From positions 117,360-181,359 of the forward strand of contig JAIXRJ010000030.1 in the NCBI GenBank assembly GCA_027485235.1: 64,000 nt of DNA. The letters are read 5' to 3'. This DNA is from Comamonadaceae bacterium (GTDB taxonomy: Bacteria > Pseudomonadota > Gammaproteobacteria > Burkholderiales > Burkholderiaceae_C). The position numbers and the translations under genes are program-made. Below are positions 38,532-47,196 of the stretch, piece by piece; the stretch's first letter is position 1; each line of letters opens with the position of its first letter. The notes below the pieces were generated by a model, which was not told the DNA's origin, made no database searches, and saw only the letters and a program-made list of their open reading frames with translations.

Positions 38532-39533
38532 ATGAACCGCAACGAATGGATCAGCCAAGCCGTCCGCCTGCAAAGCGCGGACCAGCCGTTTGCCTTGGTC
38601 ACGGTCTTGAGCGCCCAGGCCCCCACCTCGGGCAGGGCGGGCGACAAAGCGGTGGTCACGCCGGACGGTCAGATCCACGGCTGGATCGGGGGCGGCTGCG
38701 CCCAGCCCGCCGTCATCAAGACCGTGCGCCGCGCTTTGCTGGACGGCCAGCCACGGAAAATCCGCATTTCCCCATCCGACGAAAGCGCTGAGCGCGACTT
38801 GGGCGATGTGCTCGAGTTCGGCATGGCTTGCCATTCGGGCGGCACGCTGGAGTTGTTCATTGACCCGGTCATGCCCTCGGCCACCCTCACGGTGGTGGGT
38901 GACTCGCCTGTGGCGCGCGCGCTGGTCAGCCTGGCCCCCCGTGTGGGTTTGCGGGTGGCGGTGGTGGCGCACGGCGCGCAGGCCGCAGATTTTCCGGATG
39001 CCGACACCGTGTTGGAGAGCGATGAAGCCTCGGAAGTGAGCGCCCGTTTGGCATCGCCCTTTGTGGTGGTGGCCACGCAAGGCCGCCGTGATGTGCAGGG
39101 CCTCAAAGCCGCGTTGGCCTTGCAGCCGCAAGGCCTGTGGTTTGTGGCCAGTGCGCGCAAGGCAGGGGTGCTGCTGGAGAGCCTGGTCGCGAGTGGCGAA
39201 GACCCGGCGGCGGTGGCCCGCATCGTGGCGCCGGCGGGTGAGTTCATTGGGGCGCAAACCCCTGAAGAAATTGCCTTGTCGGTGCTGACCTCGGTGGTGG
39301 CGGCGCGGCGCGGTCGCGAACCCCAAGCCGCCTCGCCGGCCGCTGCTACTTTTTCGGCTTCGGCTGCGCCGGTTCAGTCTCGCGCCTCGGCGCAGGCTTT
39401 GGTGGCCATACCTGAGGCGGCCAGCACTTGCTGCGGCAGTGCCCAAAAAGCCGGGGCTGCCGAGCCCTTGCCGACCTTGGCCACTGTGGCCCCCGTGGCT
39501 GTCCTGGCCAAACCTTCTTGCTGCGGAGGCTGA
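38532..39533 (+). CDS. coxF: CoxF, XdhC/CoxI-family maturation factor with Cys-rich tail
   Basis: The 333-residue protein has the XdhC N-domain ('ALVTVLSAQAPTSGRAGDKA', 'GWIGGGCAQPAVIKTVRRAL') and a Rossmann C-domain ('VVATQGRRDVQGLKAALALQ', 'APAGEFIGAQTPEEIALSVL'). A roughly 55-residue Ala-rich tail follows with two CCG clusters, 'TCCGSAQKAG' and the final 'SCCGG'. XdhC-like proteins bind molybdenum cofactor; CoxF is implicated in copper insertion, which the cysteines could serve. ATG 38532 follows AAGGAG, whereas an in-frame TTG at 38517 has no such site. Confidence 0.88.
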   Translation: MNRNEWISQAVRLQSADQPFALVTVLSAQAPTSGRAGDKAVVTPDGQIHGWIGGGCAQPAVIKTVRRALLDGQPRKIRISPSDESAERDLGDVLEFGMACHSGGTLELFIDPVMPSATLTVVGDSPVARALVSLAPRVGLRVAVVAHGAQAADFPDADTVLESDEASEVSARLASPFVVVATQGRRDVQGLKAALALQPQGLWFVASARKAGVLLESLVASGEDPAAVARIVAPAGEFIGAQTPEEIALSVLTSVVAARRGREPQAASPAAATFSASAAPVQSRASAQALVAIPEAASTCCGSAQKAGAAEPLPTLATVAPVAVLAKPSCCGG

Positions 39534-39535
39534 AC

Positions 39536-40216
39536 ATGGCTTGCATTCTCAAAGGTGGCGGCGGCTTGTACAGCCGCGTGGCGGTGGGCGCGGTCTTGTT
39601 GGCTGCGGGTTCTGGTTCGCGCATGGGCCATCGCCCCAAAAGCCTGTTGGAGTTGGGTGGCGTGCCCTTGATCCGTCGCCAGCTGATCGCCTTGTCAGGC
39701 GCCGGGGTGGACGAGGTGGTGGTGGTGCTGGGCCATTTCGCCGAGCGCATCGAAGAGGCGGTCAAAGAGTTCCCGGTCACCCTGGTCCGCAACCTGGACC
39801 CCGATGCGGGTCAAACCTCTTCATTGCGTCTGGGCCTGCAAGCCTTGTCGCCCAAACTCGATGCGGTGCTGGTGGCTTTGGCCGATCAGCCGCTGATCAA
39901 CTCGCAAGACATCAATGACCTGATCGGGGCCTACAAAAAGCGCCCGACGGGCACACAGGTGGTGCAGCCCACGGTGAATGGCTTGCCGGGCAACCCGGTG
40001 ATGTTCAGCACCGAAGTGCGCGAGCAAATTTTGGCAGGCGATGCGCATGTGGGTTGCCGCCAGTGGCAGTCGGCCCACCCCGAACAAGTCCATCCCTGGG
40101 CCACGACCAACCACCGTTACCTCACCGATGTGGACACGCTCGAAGACATCGAGGCTCTGGCCGCACGCACCGGACACCGGCTCAAGTGGCCGGTCGATTT
40201 GGCTGTGACGGCTTGA
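39536..40216 (+). CDS. MobA-like nucleotidyltransferase (MocA-type, Moco cytidylyltransferase-like)
   Basis: The 226-residue protein has the nucleotide-binding 'GAVLLAAGSGSRMGHRPKSL', 'EVVVVLGHFAERIEEAV', 'VLVALADQPLINSQDINDLI' and 'GLPGNPVMFSTEVREQIL'. These are features of the MobA/MocA family that attaches CMP or GMP to molybdopterin. CO dehydrogenase carries the cytosine dinucleotide form of the cofactor, so a CTP-specific MocA role is likely. It starts 2 bases after the coxF stop. Confidence 0.85.
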   Translation: MACILKGGGGLYSRVAVGAVLLAAGSGSRMGHRPKSLLELGGVPLIRRQLIALSGAGVDEVVVVLGHFAERIEEAVKEFPVTLVRNLDPDAGQTSSLRLGLQALSPKLDAVLVALADQPLINSQDINDLIGAYKKRPTGTQVVQPTVNGLPGNPVMFSTEVREQILAGDAHVGCRQWQSAHPEQVHPWATTNHRYLTDVDTLEDIEALAARTGHRLKWPVDLAVTA

Positions 40217-40232
40217 GCCGCACGGCAACGCC

Positions 40233-40931
40233 ATGCTCCAGCCCAACCCGCTCCACCCGTTGTGGCACACGCCCATTGGCGTGCACCGCTTTGCGCCAGC
40301 CGAAGCGGTCAACGCCGTGTTGGTGCGGGTGTTTCAGACCATGCGCGCCACCGACCCGGCCGTGTCGGGTGAGCCCAAAGCCTTTTACGCCAGCCGCGAC
40401 GACTTGTTGCAGCGCATCCGCTTGGCCGAATGGGACCAGTTGGTGCGCTTCATCGTCGACAGCGTGCGCCAAACCGTGGTGCTGGCCAACCAGGGGGCGT
40501 GGCCCGAGGCCAAGCCGGGCTTTCAAATCGCGCTGCGCGGTATCTGGTTTCAGGTCTCCAGCCAAGGCAGCCACCACGATGTGCACACCCATGGCAACTG
40601 TTCGTGGTCGGGCGTGTATTGCCTGCAGGTCGACCCGCCTGAGCAGCGCAGCCAGCACCCGGTGCTGGGCGCCGCCAACGGCGTGACGCGTTTTTACGGC
40701 CCGCACTTCAACCGCCTGGGCGGCGCGGCCATGGATTTTGGCAATGCCTATTTGCAAAACGCCCACCTCGACATCGAACCGGTGCCGGGTCAGTTGGTGG
40801 TCTTTCCTTCGTGGCTGGCGCACCAGGCCATGCCCTACCATGGCACAGCCGACCGGGTGATCGTGTCCTTCAACGTCAGCGTGCATGCGGCGGGCGGCTC
40901 GGACCAACTGCATGGCTACGCGCATGTCTGA
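40233..40931 (+). CDS. putative 2OG-Fe(II) oxygenase family protein
   Basis: The 232-residue protein resembles the conserved family of putative 2-oxoglutarate/Fe(II) oxygenases. It has 'GSHHDVHTHGNCSWSGVYCL' with His residues that could hold iron, 'AHLDIEPVPGQLVVFPSWLA' and 'HQAMPYHGTADRVIVSFNV' with a distal His and the 2OG-binding Arg. No partner or substrate is known. It is embedded in the CO dehydrogenase operon (16 bases after the nucleotidyltransferase, 8-base overlap with the next gene), so it may modify a maturation factor; this is inference. Confidence 0.65.
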   Translation: MLQPNPLHPLWHTPIGVHRFAPAEAVNAVLVRVFQTMRATDPAVSGEPKAFYASRDDLLQRIRLAEWDQLVRFIVDSVRQTVVLANQGAWPEAKPGFQIALRGIWFQVSSQGSHHDVHTHGNCSWSGVYCLQVDPPEQRSQHPVLGAANGVTRFYGPHFNRLGGAAMDFGNAYLQNAHLDIEPVPGQLVVFPSWLAHQAMPYHGTADRVIVSFNVSVHAAGGSDQLHGYAHV

Positions 40932-42039
40932 CGCCCCCGTCGCCTTGCGCCCCCTCCCCAAACCGCTCACCCATGCACGGGAAGTGGCCCATTGGCTGGT
41001 GCTTTTGCTCGGCTGGCTGTGGCTGGGAGAGCAAGGCATGCATTGGGGGTGGTCCTGGGCCAGCGGCGTCTTGGCGGTGGCCTTGTGGTGGGCGGTGCGC
41101 TTGCTGTGCCGCGGCAGTGCCTGGGCCTTGCGTTGCGGGCCCTGGGCTGTTGGGTTGTTGGGCTTGTTGACGGTGGGTGGCGTCTGTGGGCTCCAAAGTC
41201 CCATGGCCCAGCCTTGGGCGCACGGCGTGCTCTTGGGCTTGGCGGCCGTGTGGGGGCTGTGGAGTGCCCTGATCGAAACACGCAGCCAAGTCAGCACTTT
41301 TGAACTCGCGCCCGTGGCCTGGCACCCTGTGTTGGCTGCGGCGCTGGTGGCATATTGCTGGCAGTGGCCGGATGGGGCGCCTTTCGCAGAGACAGGGGTC
41401 ATGCTCTTGCTGGCCGTGTGTGCCGGTGTTTTGTATGCGCATGATCGTTGCCCGGCCAGTGGCACACCCGCTTGCCGTGGACCGCGAGCGGGCCTGCAGA
41501 CCCTGCTGGCCCCTTCGGCCATGGGCTTGATGATGGGCACCCTGTGGCTGGGCAATGCTTGGTGCGCCAGCTTGGGTTGGCGCATTGAACAGATGGTCAG
41601 TGCCCACCTGGCCCTGATGGCGGTTTTGCCCACCTTGGCGGCTTGGGCGATGCGTGGTGCCGTGCCATCGCCTGCATCTGCCGTGCGCCAAGTCAGTGCC
41701 AGCCTGTCTTTGCTGGCATTGGGCGCCTTGATGCTGCTGGGCAACAGCCCTGTTCACGGGGTTTTGGTGATGCTCTTGCCTTCACTGGCATGGGCGGTGC
41801 ATTGTTGCCGTCAGCGTTCATCGGGGGTGCTTGTGCACAGCCTGGCACCTTGGATGACACGCAGTTTGTCGCTGCTTCTGGGGCCGCTTTTGTTGGTGGC
41901 GGTCGGGGCCGCGAGCCCACTGCAAGGGCCATGGGCCATGCAGTCCGCCATGGCGCTGCTGGGTGTGTTGGCGGCAGGGCAGCTGGTGGTACTGTGCTTG
42001 CGCAAACAGGGTTTGCACTTACCATTTTCTGCGACTTGA
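40924..42039 (+). CDS. polytopic membrane protein of the cox cluster, unknown function
   Basis: The 371-residue protein is Leu/Ala/Trp-rich with nine or ten predicted membrane helices. Cysteines occur in several of the short loops ('YAHDRCPASGTPACRGPRAG', 'AVHCCRQRSS'). No family signature is recognised. Its start lies inside the end of the preceding oxygenase gene, so they are co-expressed. Its place suggests a role in membrane attachment, electron transfer or metal supply for CO dehydrogenase, like the membrane proteins of other cox loci, but sequence similarity to CoxK cannot be shown by eye. Confidence 0.7.
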   Translation: MSDAPVALRPLPKPLTHAREVAHWLVLLLGWLWLGEQGMHWGWSWASGVLAVALWWAVRLLCRGSAWALRCGPWAVGLLGLLTVGGVCGLQSPMAQPWAHGVLLGLAAVWGLWSALIETRSQVSTFELAPVAWHPVLAAALVAYCWQWPDGAPFAETGVMLLLAVCAGVLYAHDRCPASGTPACRGPRAGLQTLLAPSAMGLMMGTLWLGNAWCASLGWRIEQMVSAHLALMAVLPTLAAWAMRGAVPSPASAVRQVSASLSLLALGALMLLGNSPVHGVLVMLLPSLAWAVHCCRQRSSGVLVHSLAPWMTRSLSLLLGPLLLVAVGAASPLQGPWAMQSAMALLGVLAAGQLVVLCLRKQGLHLPFSAT

Positions 42040-42088
42040 AAGCACGCGGCCCGCTATGATATTTACGTGAACAGAGACAACAAAAACC

Positions 42089-43093
42089 ATGAACAGCATT
42101 GACATTGACGTGATCCGCACCGCCCTGGCGTGGCAAAGCCGGGGCCACCGCGTGGTGATGGGCACGGTGGTGCGCACCTGGGGCTCGGCCCCCCGGCCGC
42201 CTGGCTCGCTCATGGTCATCCGGGATGACGGCCAAGTGGCCGGCTCGGTCTCGGGCGGTTGCATCGAAGACGATTTGATCCGGCGCGTGGCCGCGGGCGA
42301 GTTGGCCCAGCGCTTGCCCGACACCACCACCTATGGCCAGACGGCCGAAGAAGTGCGCCGCTTTGGCTTGCCCTGCGGTGGCTCGGTGCAAGTGGTGCTG
42401 GAGCCTTTGTCGGCCCATTCGCAGCTGCGCGAATTGCTGGTGCTGATCGAACAACACCAGCGTGTCGAGCGGTGCCTGGACATGGCCACCGGCCTGGTGC
42501 GCATGGGCGTCGCCACCGAGGGCGACAAGCTGCAGTTTGACGGCCAAAGCCTGACCACCGTGCACGGCCCGCGCCTGCGTTTGCTGATCATCGGCGGCGG
42601 TCAGTTGTCCCGCTATCTGGCCGCCATGGCCGTGATGCTGGACTACCAAGTCACCGTGTGCGAGCCCCGCGCTGAATACCACGAGGGCTGGGAAGCCATG
42701 GCGGGCGTGACCTTGTCCACCCAAATGCCCGACGACCTGGTGCTGGCCATGCAGCTGGACCACAACAGCGCCGTGGTGGCGGTGACGCACGACCCCAAAC
42801 TCGACGACCTGGCTTTGATGGAGGCGCTGCACACCCCCGCTTTTTATGTGGGCGCATTGGGCTCGCTGCACAACAACGCGCAACGGCGCAAGCGCCTGCT
42901 GGACTTTGACGTGAGCGAAGCCGAAGTGCGCCAACTGCATGGCCCTGTCGGCCTGAACCTGGGCGCCTTGACGCCCCCCGAAATTGCGCTGAGCATCGTG
43001 GCCGAAATGACCGCTTTGCGCCGGGGCACCGATTTGAGCCAGGCGCTCAGCAATTGGGAAGGCTCCAAGACGGTGTGCGCCACGAGCGTTTGA
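42089..43093 (+). CDS. XdhC/CoxI-family molybdoenzyme maturation protein
   Basis: The 334-residue protein has the XdhC N-domain 'GSAPRPPGSLMVIRDDGQVA' with 'GSVSGGCIEDDLIRRV', 'FGLPCGGSVQVVLEPL', and the Rossmann C-domain 'RLLIIGGGQLSRYLAAMAVM'. It also has 'VVAVTHDPKLDDLALMEAL' and 'YVGALGSLHNNAQRRKRLL'. These proteins receive molybdenum cofactor and pass it, sulfurated, to the apoenzyme. It is the second XdhC protein of the locus, a CoxI-like counterpart of CoxF, and ends the operon. It is preceded by a 49-base gap. Confidence 0.88.
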   Translation: MNSIDIDVIRTALAWQSRGHRVVMGTVVRTWGSAPRPPGSLMVIRDDGQVAGSVSGGCIEDDLIRRVAAGELAQRLPDTTTYGQTAEEVRRFGLPCGGSVQVVLEPLSAHSQLRELLVLIEQHQRVERCLDMATGLVRMGVATEGDKLQFDGQSLTTVHGPRLRLLIIGGGQLSRYLAAMAVMLDYQVTVCEPRAEYHEGWEAMAGVTLSTQMPDDLVLAMQLDHNSAVVAVTHDPKLDDLALMEALHTPAFYVGALGSLHNNAQRRKRLLDFDVSEAEVRQLHGPVGLNLGALTPPEIALSIVAEMTALRRGTDLSQALSNWEGSKTVCATSV

Positions 43094-43104
43094 GGTCAGC
43101 GTCA

Positions 43105-43188
43105 GATCGCGCACGGGCTGCTGCGCCCACTGTTCGGCCCACACGACTCGGTGTCGCATCTAGGTAGCAGCCGCGCCCTGCGCGCGAT
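43105..43188. repeat. REP-like repeat pair after the cox operon
   Basis: A reverse copy at 43105-43130 and a degenerate forward copy at 43164-43188 of the dispersed repeat lie between the convergent cox operon and the TauE/SafE gene, where they may act in termination or mRNA stability. Confidence 0.6.
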
Positions 43189-43237
43189 GGGCGAGGCAAA
43201 CGCCCTGTTCAACGGCATGGAAAAGGGCAAGCGCACC

Positions 43238-43981
43238 TCAAGCGCGAACCACGTCCACGATCAGCTTGACAGAAATAAGCAACAAGCCCACTTGCACCGC
43301 ATTGAAGAACCAGTTGTCGGCGATTTTGCGTGTGAGGTAGGCGCCCGCCACCGTACCCACCAAGGCAAACGGGATGAGCACCAGGGCCCCCATCAGCTCG
43401 GGGGCGCCATAGGGCTGCAGCGCGTGGTAGGGCCCCAGCTTGGCCAGGTTGATCACGGCAAAAAACAAGGTCGAAGTGCCCGCAAACACCAGCTTGGGCA
43501 GTTTTTGGGGCAAAAGGTAAACCTGAAACGGCGGACCACCCGCATGCGAGATGAAGCTGGTGAATCCCGACAAACCACCCCACAGCAGACCTTGGCCCCA
43601 GCGCGCAGGGCGCGGCGCTTGCTCGGTATGGCGCTTGCGCCAGGCGTTGAGCACAAAGCCCACACCCAAGAGGCCGATCATCATTTTCACGGCCATGTCC
43701 GACACCACCGAAGCGGTGAGCCAGCCCACCAGCACACCGCCCACGCCCGCAGGAATGAGGATTTTCAGGTTGGTGGCGCTGAAGTTTTTGCGGTACAGCC
43801 ACAGCCCGACCATGTCGGAGATGATGTAAATCGGCAGCAGCAGCACCACCGCTTTGACCGGGGACATGAACAGCGAAAGAATGGGCACAGACAACATGCC
43901 CACCGTGGGCAAGCCGCCTTTGGACAGGCCCACCATGGCCGCCGCCAAGCCTGCCCAGATCAGGTAATTTGAATCGGCCAT
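43238..43981 (-). CDS. TauE/SafE family sulfite exporter-like permease
   Basis: The 247-residue membrane protein has about seven or eight helices and the TauE/SafE hallmark halves 'WAGLAAAMVGLSKGGLPTVG' at the N-terminus and 'GLSGFTSFISHAGGPPFQVY' in the middle. Members export sulfite, sulfoacetate or other small organic anions. It lies 62 bases downstream of otnI on the same strand and may be part of the threonate operon. Substrate unknown. Confidence 0.88.
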   Translation of the reverse strand: MADSNYLIWAGLAAAMVGLSKGGLPTVGMLSVPILSLFMSPVKAVVLLLPIYIISDMVGLWLYRKNFSATNLKILIPAGVGGVLVGWLTASVVSDMAVKMMIGLLGVGFVLNAWRKRHTEQAPRPARWGQGLLWGGLSGFTSFISHAGGPPFQVYLLPQKLPKLVFAGTSTLFFAVINLAKLGPYHALQPYGAPELMGALVLIPFALVGTVAGAYLTRKIADNWFFNAVQVGLLLISVKLIVDVVRA

Positions 43982-44043
43982 GTCCCATCAAGCCCTGCGC
44001 TGTGCCCGGCACCGATCGCATCTGCGTGCGCATGTTTGCGTGC

Positions 44044-44877
44044 TCATAAATAAGCACTCGCCCAAGCCAGGCCGCGCGAGGTGCCGCCTGCCGAGGCATC
44101 GGCCGGGTTGTACTCGCAGCCGATCCAGCCGTCCCAGCCGCATTCGGCCGACACGCGGTCGATGACCTGGAAGACATGCGCCCAGTTCACTTCGCCTGTG
44201 CCCGGCTCGTGGCGGTCAGGCACTTCGGCGATCTGGAAATGCCCGACCCGGCCTGTGGGCAAATACTGGGCAATCTTGGCGCTCAAGTCGCCTTCCACGA
44301 TCTGGCAGTGGAACAGGTCCATCTGCACCTTCACGTTGGCCGCAGCCACGGCTTGCACGATGCGGTGTGCGTGGTCTTGTCGGTTGAGGTGAAAGCCCGG
44401 CACGCTGCGCGTGTTGATGGGCTCGATCAGCACATCGCGCCCGGCTTTGGCCGCTTCGGCGCCGGCCCATTGCAAGTTCGAGATGAGGGTGGCGTCCGCG
44501 GCCTGCGCGCTGGCACCATCCGAGCGCAAACCGACCATGGCGTGGATGCGTGGGCAGTTCAGGGCGTCGGCATAGACCAGGGCTTGCGCAAAGCCGGCGC
44601 GGAACTCGGCCTCGCGCCCGGGCACACTGGCCGTGCCGCGGCTGCCTGTTTCCCAAACCTTGGCAAAGCTGTCTGTATCGACGCCGCCAGGGGGGGCGTT
44701 GAACAGGACCTGCTGCAAGCCGTTGGCCTTCAAGCGGGCGGCCAGCTCTTGCGCGGGGAAGGCGTAAGGAAACAAATACTCCACGGCCTTGAAACCGTCC
44801 TTGGCCGCGGCTTCAAAGCGGTCCAGAAACGGCAGGTCGGGGTACATCATGGAGAGGTTGGCGGCAAAGCGGGGCAT
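44044..44877 (-). CDS. otnI: 2-oxo-tetronate isomerase (hydroxypyruvate isomerase family)
   Basis: The 277-residue TIM-barrel protein of the Hyi family has 'MPRFAANLSMMYPDLPFLDR', 'AAKDGFKAVEYLFPYAFP', 'QVLFNAPPGG', 'DVLIEPINTRSVPGFHLN', 'VKVQMDLFHCQIVEGD' and a C-terminal 'WIGCEYNPA' with metal-ligand Glu. Next to an otnC and an otnK gene it fits OtnI, which isomerises 2-oxo-tetronate to 3-oxo-tetronate in D-erythronate degradation. A cluster of four REP-like repeats separates it from otnC upstream. Confidence 0.88.
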   Translation of the reverse strand: MPRFAANLSMMYPDLPFLDRFEAAAKDGFKAVEYLFPYAFPAQELAARLKANGLQQVLFNAPPGGVDTDSFAKVWETGSRGTASVPGREAEFRAGFAQALVYADALNCPRIHAMVGLRSDGASAQAADATLISNLQWAGAEAAKAGRDVLIEPINTRSVPGFHLNRQDHAHRIVQAVAAANVKVQMDLFHCQIVEGDLSAKIAQYLPTGRVGHFQIAEVPDRHEPGTGEVNWAHVFQVIDRVSAECGWDGWIGCEYNPADASAGGTSRGLAWASAYL

Positions 44878-44910
44878 GGGGTTCTTTCAACTGAAAAATT
44901 TTTTAAAAGG

Positions 44911-45051
44911 TGTGGGGGCAGCACCCTGCGCGCGATGCTTGCATGGTGTGGGAGCAGCACCCCGTGCGCGATGTCTGGACAAGCGATGAATCGCGCACAG
45001 GGTGCTGCTCCCACACAGAAATTTTTTCGCGCACGGGGTGCTGCTTCCACA
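44911..45051. repeat. cluster of four REP-like repeats between otnC and otnI
   Basis: Forward copies at 44911-44937 and 44947-44972 are followed by reverse copies at 44990-45016 and 45027-45051. The forward core is TGTGGGAGCAGCACCCCGTG followed by CGCGAT. The inner and outer pairs can fold into nested hairpins within the operon transcript. Confidence 0.85.
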
Positions 45052-45062
45052 TTGAGAAACGG

Positions 45063-45722
45063 TCACCACCTTGCACCAAAAACTTGGCGCAGCTCGTCCA
45101 GGTCGGTGGCCGGCAGGGGCGGGGTGTGGGCTTGCAGCAGCATGAGCCGCGCGGTTTCTTCCAGCTCTTCAAGCGTGGCCATGGCGGCTGCAGGGCTGTC
45201 GTGCCAAACATTGGGCCCCAGGCGCGGCAGCATCACGGCGCGTATCGGTGCAGCCTGAGCCGCGTAGTGGCGGATCAGCGTGGCCACTTCTTGCGCCGCC
45301 TCGGGGCTGCCCGGGCGGTGGTAAGGCACCAGTGGCACATGACCGACTTTCATCACAAAGTAGGGTGTGATGGGCGCCAGCAACTCGGGCCCTTGGGCGT
45401 TGAGGCTCAGCGCCACGCAATGCGTGCTGTGGGTGTGGATCACGCAGCGCGTGTCGGCATCGCTCTCGCACGCAGCGGCGTAAATCTGTCGGTGCATGGC
45501 GATGGTCTTGCTGCCCTTGTCGCCACTGACGTGCTGGCCGTGCAGGTCCAGCTTGGCCAATCGCATGGGGTCCAAAAATCCCAGGCAGGCATCGGTGGGC
45601 GTGATCAAAAAGCCATCGTCCAAACGCACGCTGATGTTGCCTGCGGTGGCATGCACGTAGCCGCGTTCAAACAGGCTGCGGCCGACGCGGCAAATCTCTT
45701 CGCGGGCTTGGTTTTCATTCAT
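45063..45722 (-). CDS. otnC: 3-oxo-tetronate 4-phosphate decarboxylase (class II aldolase family)
   Basis: The 219-residue protein has the class II aldolase metal site 'CVIHTHSTHCVALSLN', the N-terminal 'ERGYVHATAGNISVRLDDGF', the substrate-phosphate loop 'TPTDACLGFLDPMRLAKLDL' and 'AVMLPRLGPNVWHDSPAAAM' in place of the third His segment. In the otn pathway it splits 3-oxo-tetronate 4-phosphate into dihydroxyacetone phosphate and CO2. Its neighbours, an Hyi-type isomerase and a DUF1537 kinase, support this assignment. Confidence 0.88.
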   Translation of the reverse strand: MNENQAREEICRVGRSLFERGYVHATAGNISVRLDDGFLITPTDACLGFLDPMRLAKLDLHGQHVSGDKGSKTIAMHRQIYAAACESDADTRCVIHTHSTHCVALSLNAQGPELLAPITPYFVMKVGHVPLVPYHRPGSPEAAQEVATLIRHYAAQAAPIRAVMLPRLGPNVWHDSPAAAMATLEELEETARLMLLQAHTPPLPATDLDELRQVFGARW

Positions 45723-45750
45723 CGCTGAGGTCCGTCAAACAGGGCTTCAT

Positions 45751-45889
45751 TGTAGGAGCCGCACCCCGTGCGAAATTCAGTGTGCGATTCGGTGTATGAC
45801 TCATAGGCTTGCGCCGCTCCAGCCATCGCGCACGGGGTGCGGCTCCCACGGAGTCAAAAATTGGATCGCGCACGGGGTGCTGCTCCTGC
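45751..45889. repeat. three REP-like repeats between otnK and otnC
   Basis: One forward copy at 45751-45775 and two reverse copies at 45824-45850 and 45864-45889 of the dispersed repeat fill the 170-base gap between the two coding sequences. Confidence 0.85.
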
Positions 45890-45892
45890 TTT

Positions 45893-47179
45893 TCAGTGCA
45901 AAGTGTCAAAGGCTTTGCTGAAGAAGTCTTCGGTGCCAAAGTTGCCTGACTTGAGTGTGATGTGCACGCCGCCCTTGGCCGCTGTGGTGGTCGAAGTCGC
46001 ATGGCACCACGGCACGCCCGGGTCGATTTGTGGACCAATTTGCAGCTGCGTGATGCAAAGCGCCTGCACACAAGCGCCCGAGGTTTCGCCACCGGCCACC
46101 ACCAGTTGCTGCACGCCCAGGTCCACCAGCCCACGGGCCACAGCAGCCAGCGCGTGCTCGACCAAAGCGCCGGCTTCGGCCACACCCAGCTGGGACTGAA
46201 CGGCTTTGACGGCATCGGGCTCAGCGGTCGAATACACAAGCACCGGGCCATCCTTCAAGCGTGGCGCGGCCCAAGCCAGCATTTGCGCCACCACGGCATC
46301 GCTTTGGCCGTTCATCAAACTGGCGGGGTCGATGGCCATCGCAGGCCGTCCGGTGGCTTTGAAGTGCGCCACTTGCGCGTTGGTGGCCAAGGAGCAGCTG
46401 CCCGAGACCACGGCTTGCAAGCCACGGGCCGCAGGCAATTGGCTGGCTTGCAGCGAAGGTTTCAGGCCAAAATTGCCCGGCAAGCCAATGGCCACGCCCG
46501 AGCCTGCAGTCAGCAACTTCATGTCTTTCAAAGCCGGGCCCAACAGCAGCAAATCGGCGTTGCTGGTCGCGTCCACCACGGCCACACCCACGCCCTCTGC
46601 GCGCAGGGCGGCCATGCGTTCGCGGATGGCGGTTTCGCCTTGCGCCACAGTTTTGTAGTCGATCAAACCCACGAGGCGCTTCGTTTGCGCTTGCATCACG
46701 CGCACCAGGTTGGCATCCCGCATGGGCGTGAGCGGGTGGTTTTGCATGCCGCTTTCATTGAGCAACACGTTGCCTGCAAACAGGTAGCCCTTGAACACCG
46801 TGCGGCCGTTGTCCGGAAAGGCCGGGGTTGCGATGGTGAAGTCGCAGCCCAGCGCGTCCATCAGCGCCTCGGTCACGGGGCCGATATTGCCTTCGGGGGT
46901 GCTGTCAAAGGTCGAGCAGTATTTGAAATAGATCTGCTCTGCGCCTTGCGCTTGCAGCCACTGCAAGGCCTCCAGCGATTGCGCGATGGCCTGTGCAGCC
47001 GGGAGGGTGCGCGATTTGAGCGCCACCACCACCGCATCCACCTCCGCCGCCAAGGGCGCATCGGGCACGCCAATCGTTTGCACCACCCGCATGCCCGAAC
47101 GGACCAGGTTGTTGGCCAGGTCCGTGGCCCCCGTGAAGTCGTCTGCAATGCAAGCCAGTTTCAGTGTTTTCGTCTTCAT
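45893..47179 (-). CDS. otnK: 3-oxo-tetronate 4-kinase (DUF1537/four-carbon acid sugar kinase)
   Basis: The 428-residue kinase starts MKTKTLKLACIADDFTGATD. It carries the DUF1537 N-domain ('YFKYCSTFDSTPEGNIGPVT' substrate loop) and the C-domain ATP site 'LVVAGGETSGACVQALCITQ'. It phosphorylates 3-oxo-tetronate at O4 with ATP. The start at 47179 is where the family begins; the upstream extension crosses two REP-like repeats. The gene lies between ltnD and otnC. Confidence 0.9.
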   Translation of the reverse strand: MKTKTLKLACIADDFTGATDLANNLVRSGMRVVQTIGVPDAPLAAEVDAVVVALKSRTLPAAQAIAQSLEALQWLQAQGAEQIYFKYCSTFDSTPEGNIGPVTEALMDALGCDFTIATPAFPDNGRTVFKGYLFAGNVLLNESGMQNHPLTPMRDANLVRVMQAQTKRLVGLIDYKTVAQGETAIRERMAALRAEGVGVAVVDATSNADLLLLGPALKDMKLLTAGSGVAIGLPGNFGLKPSLQASQLPAARGLQAVVSGSCSLATNAQVAHFKATGRPAMAIDPASLMNGQSDAVVAQMLAWAAPRLKDGPVLVYSTAEPDAVKAVQSQLGVAEAGALVEHALAAVARGLVDLGVQQLVVAGGETSGACVQALCITQLQIGPQIDPGVPWCHATSTTTAAKGGVHITLKSGNFGTEDFFSKAFDTLH

Positions 47180-47196
47180 CTTGTTCCCATCACCGT

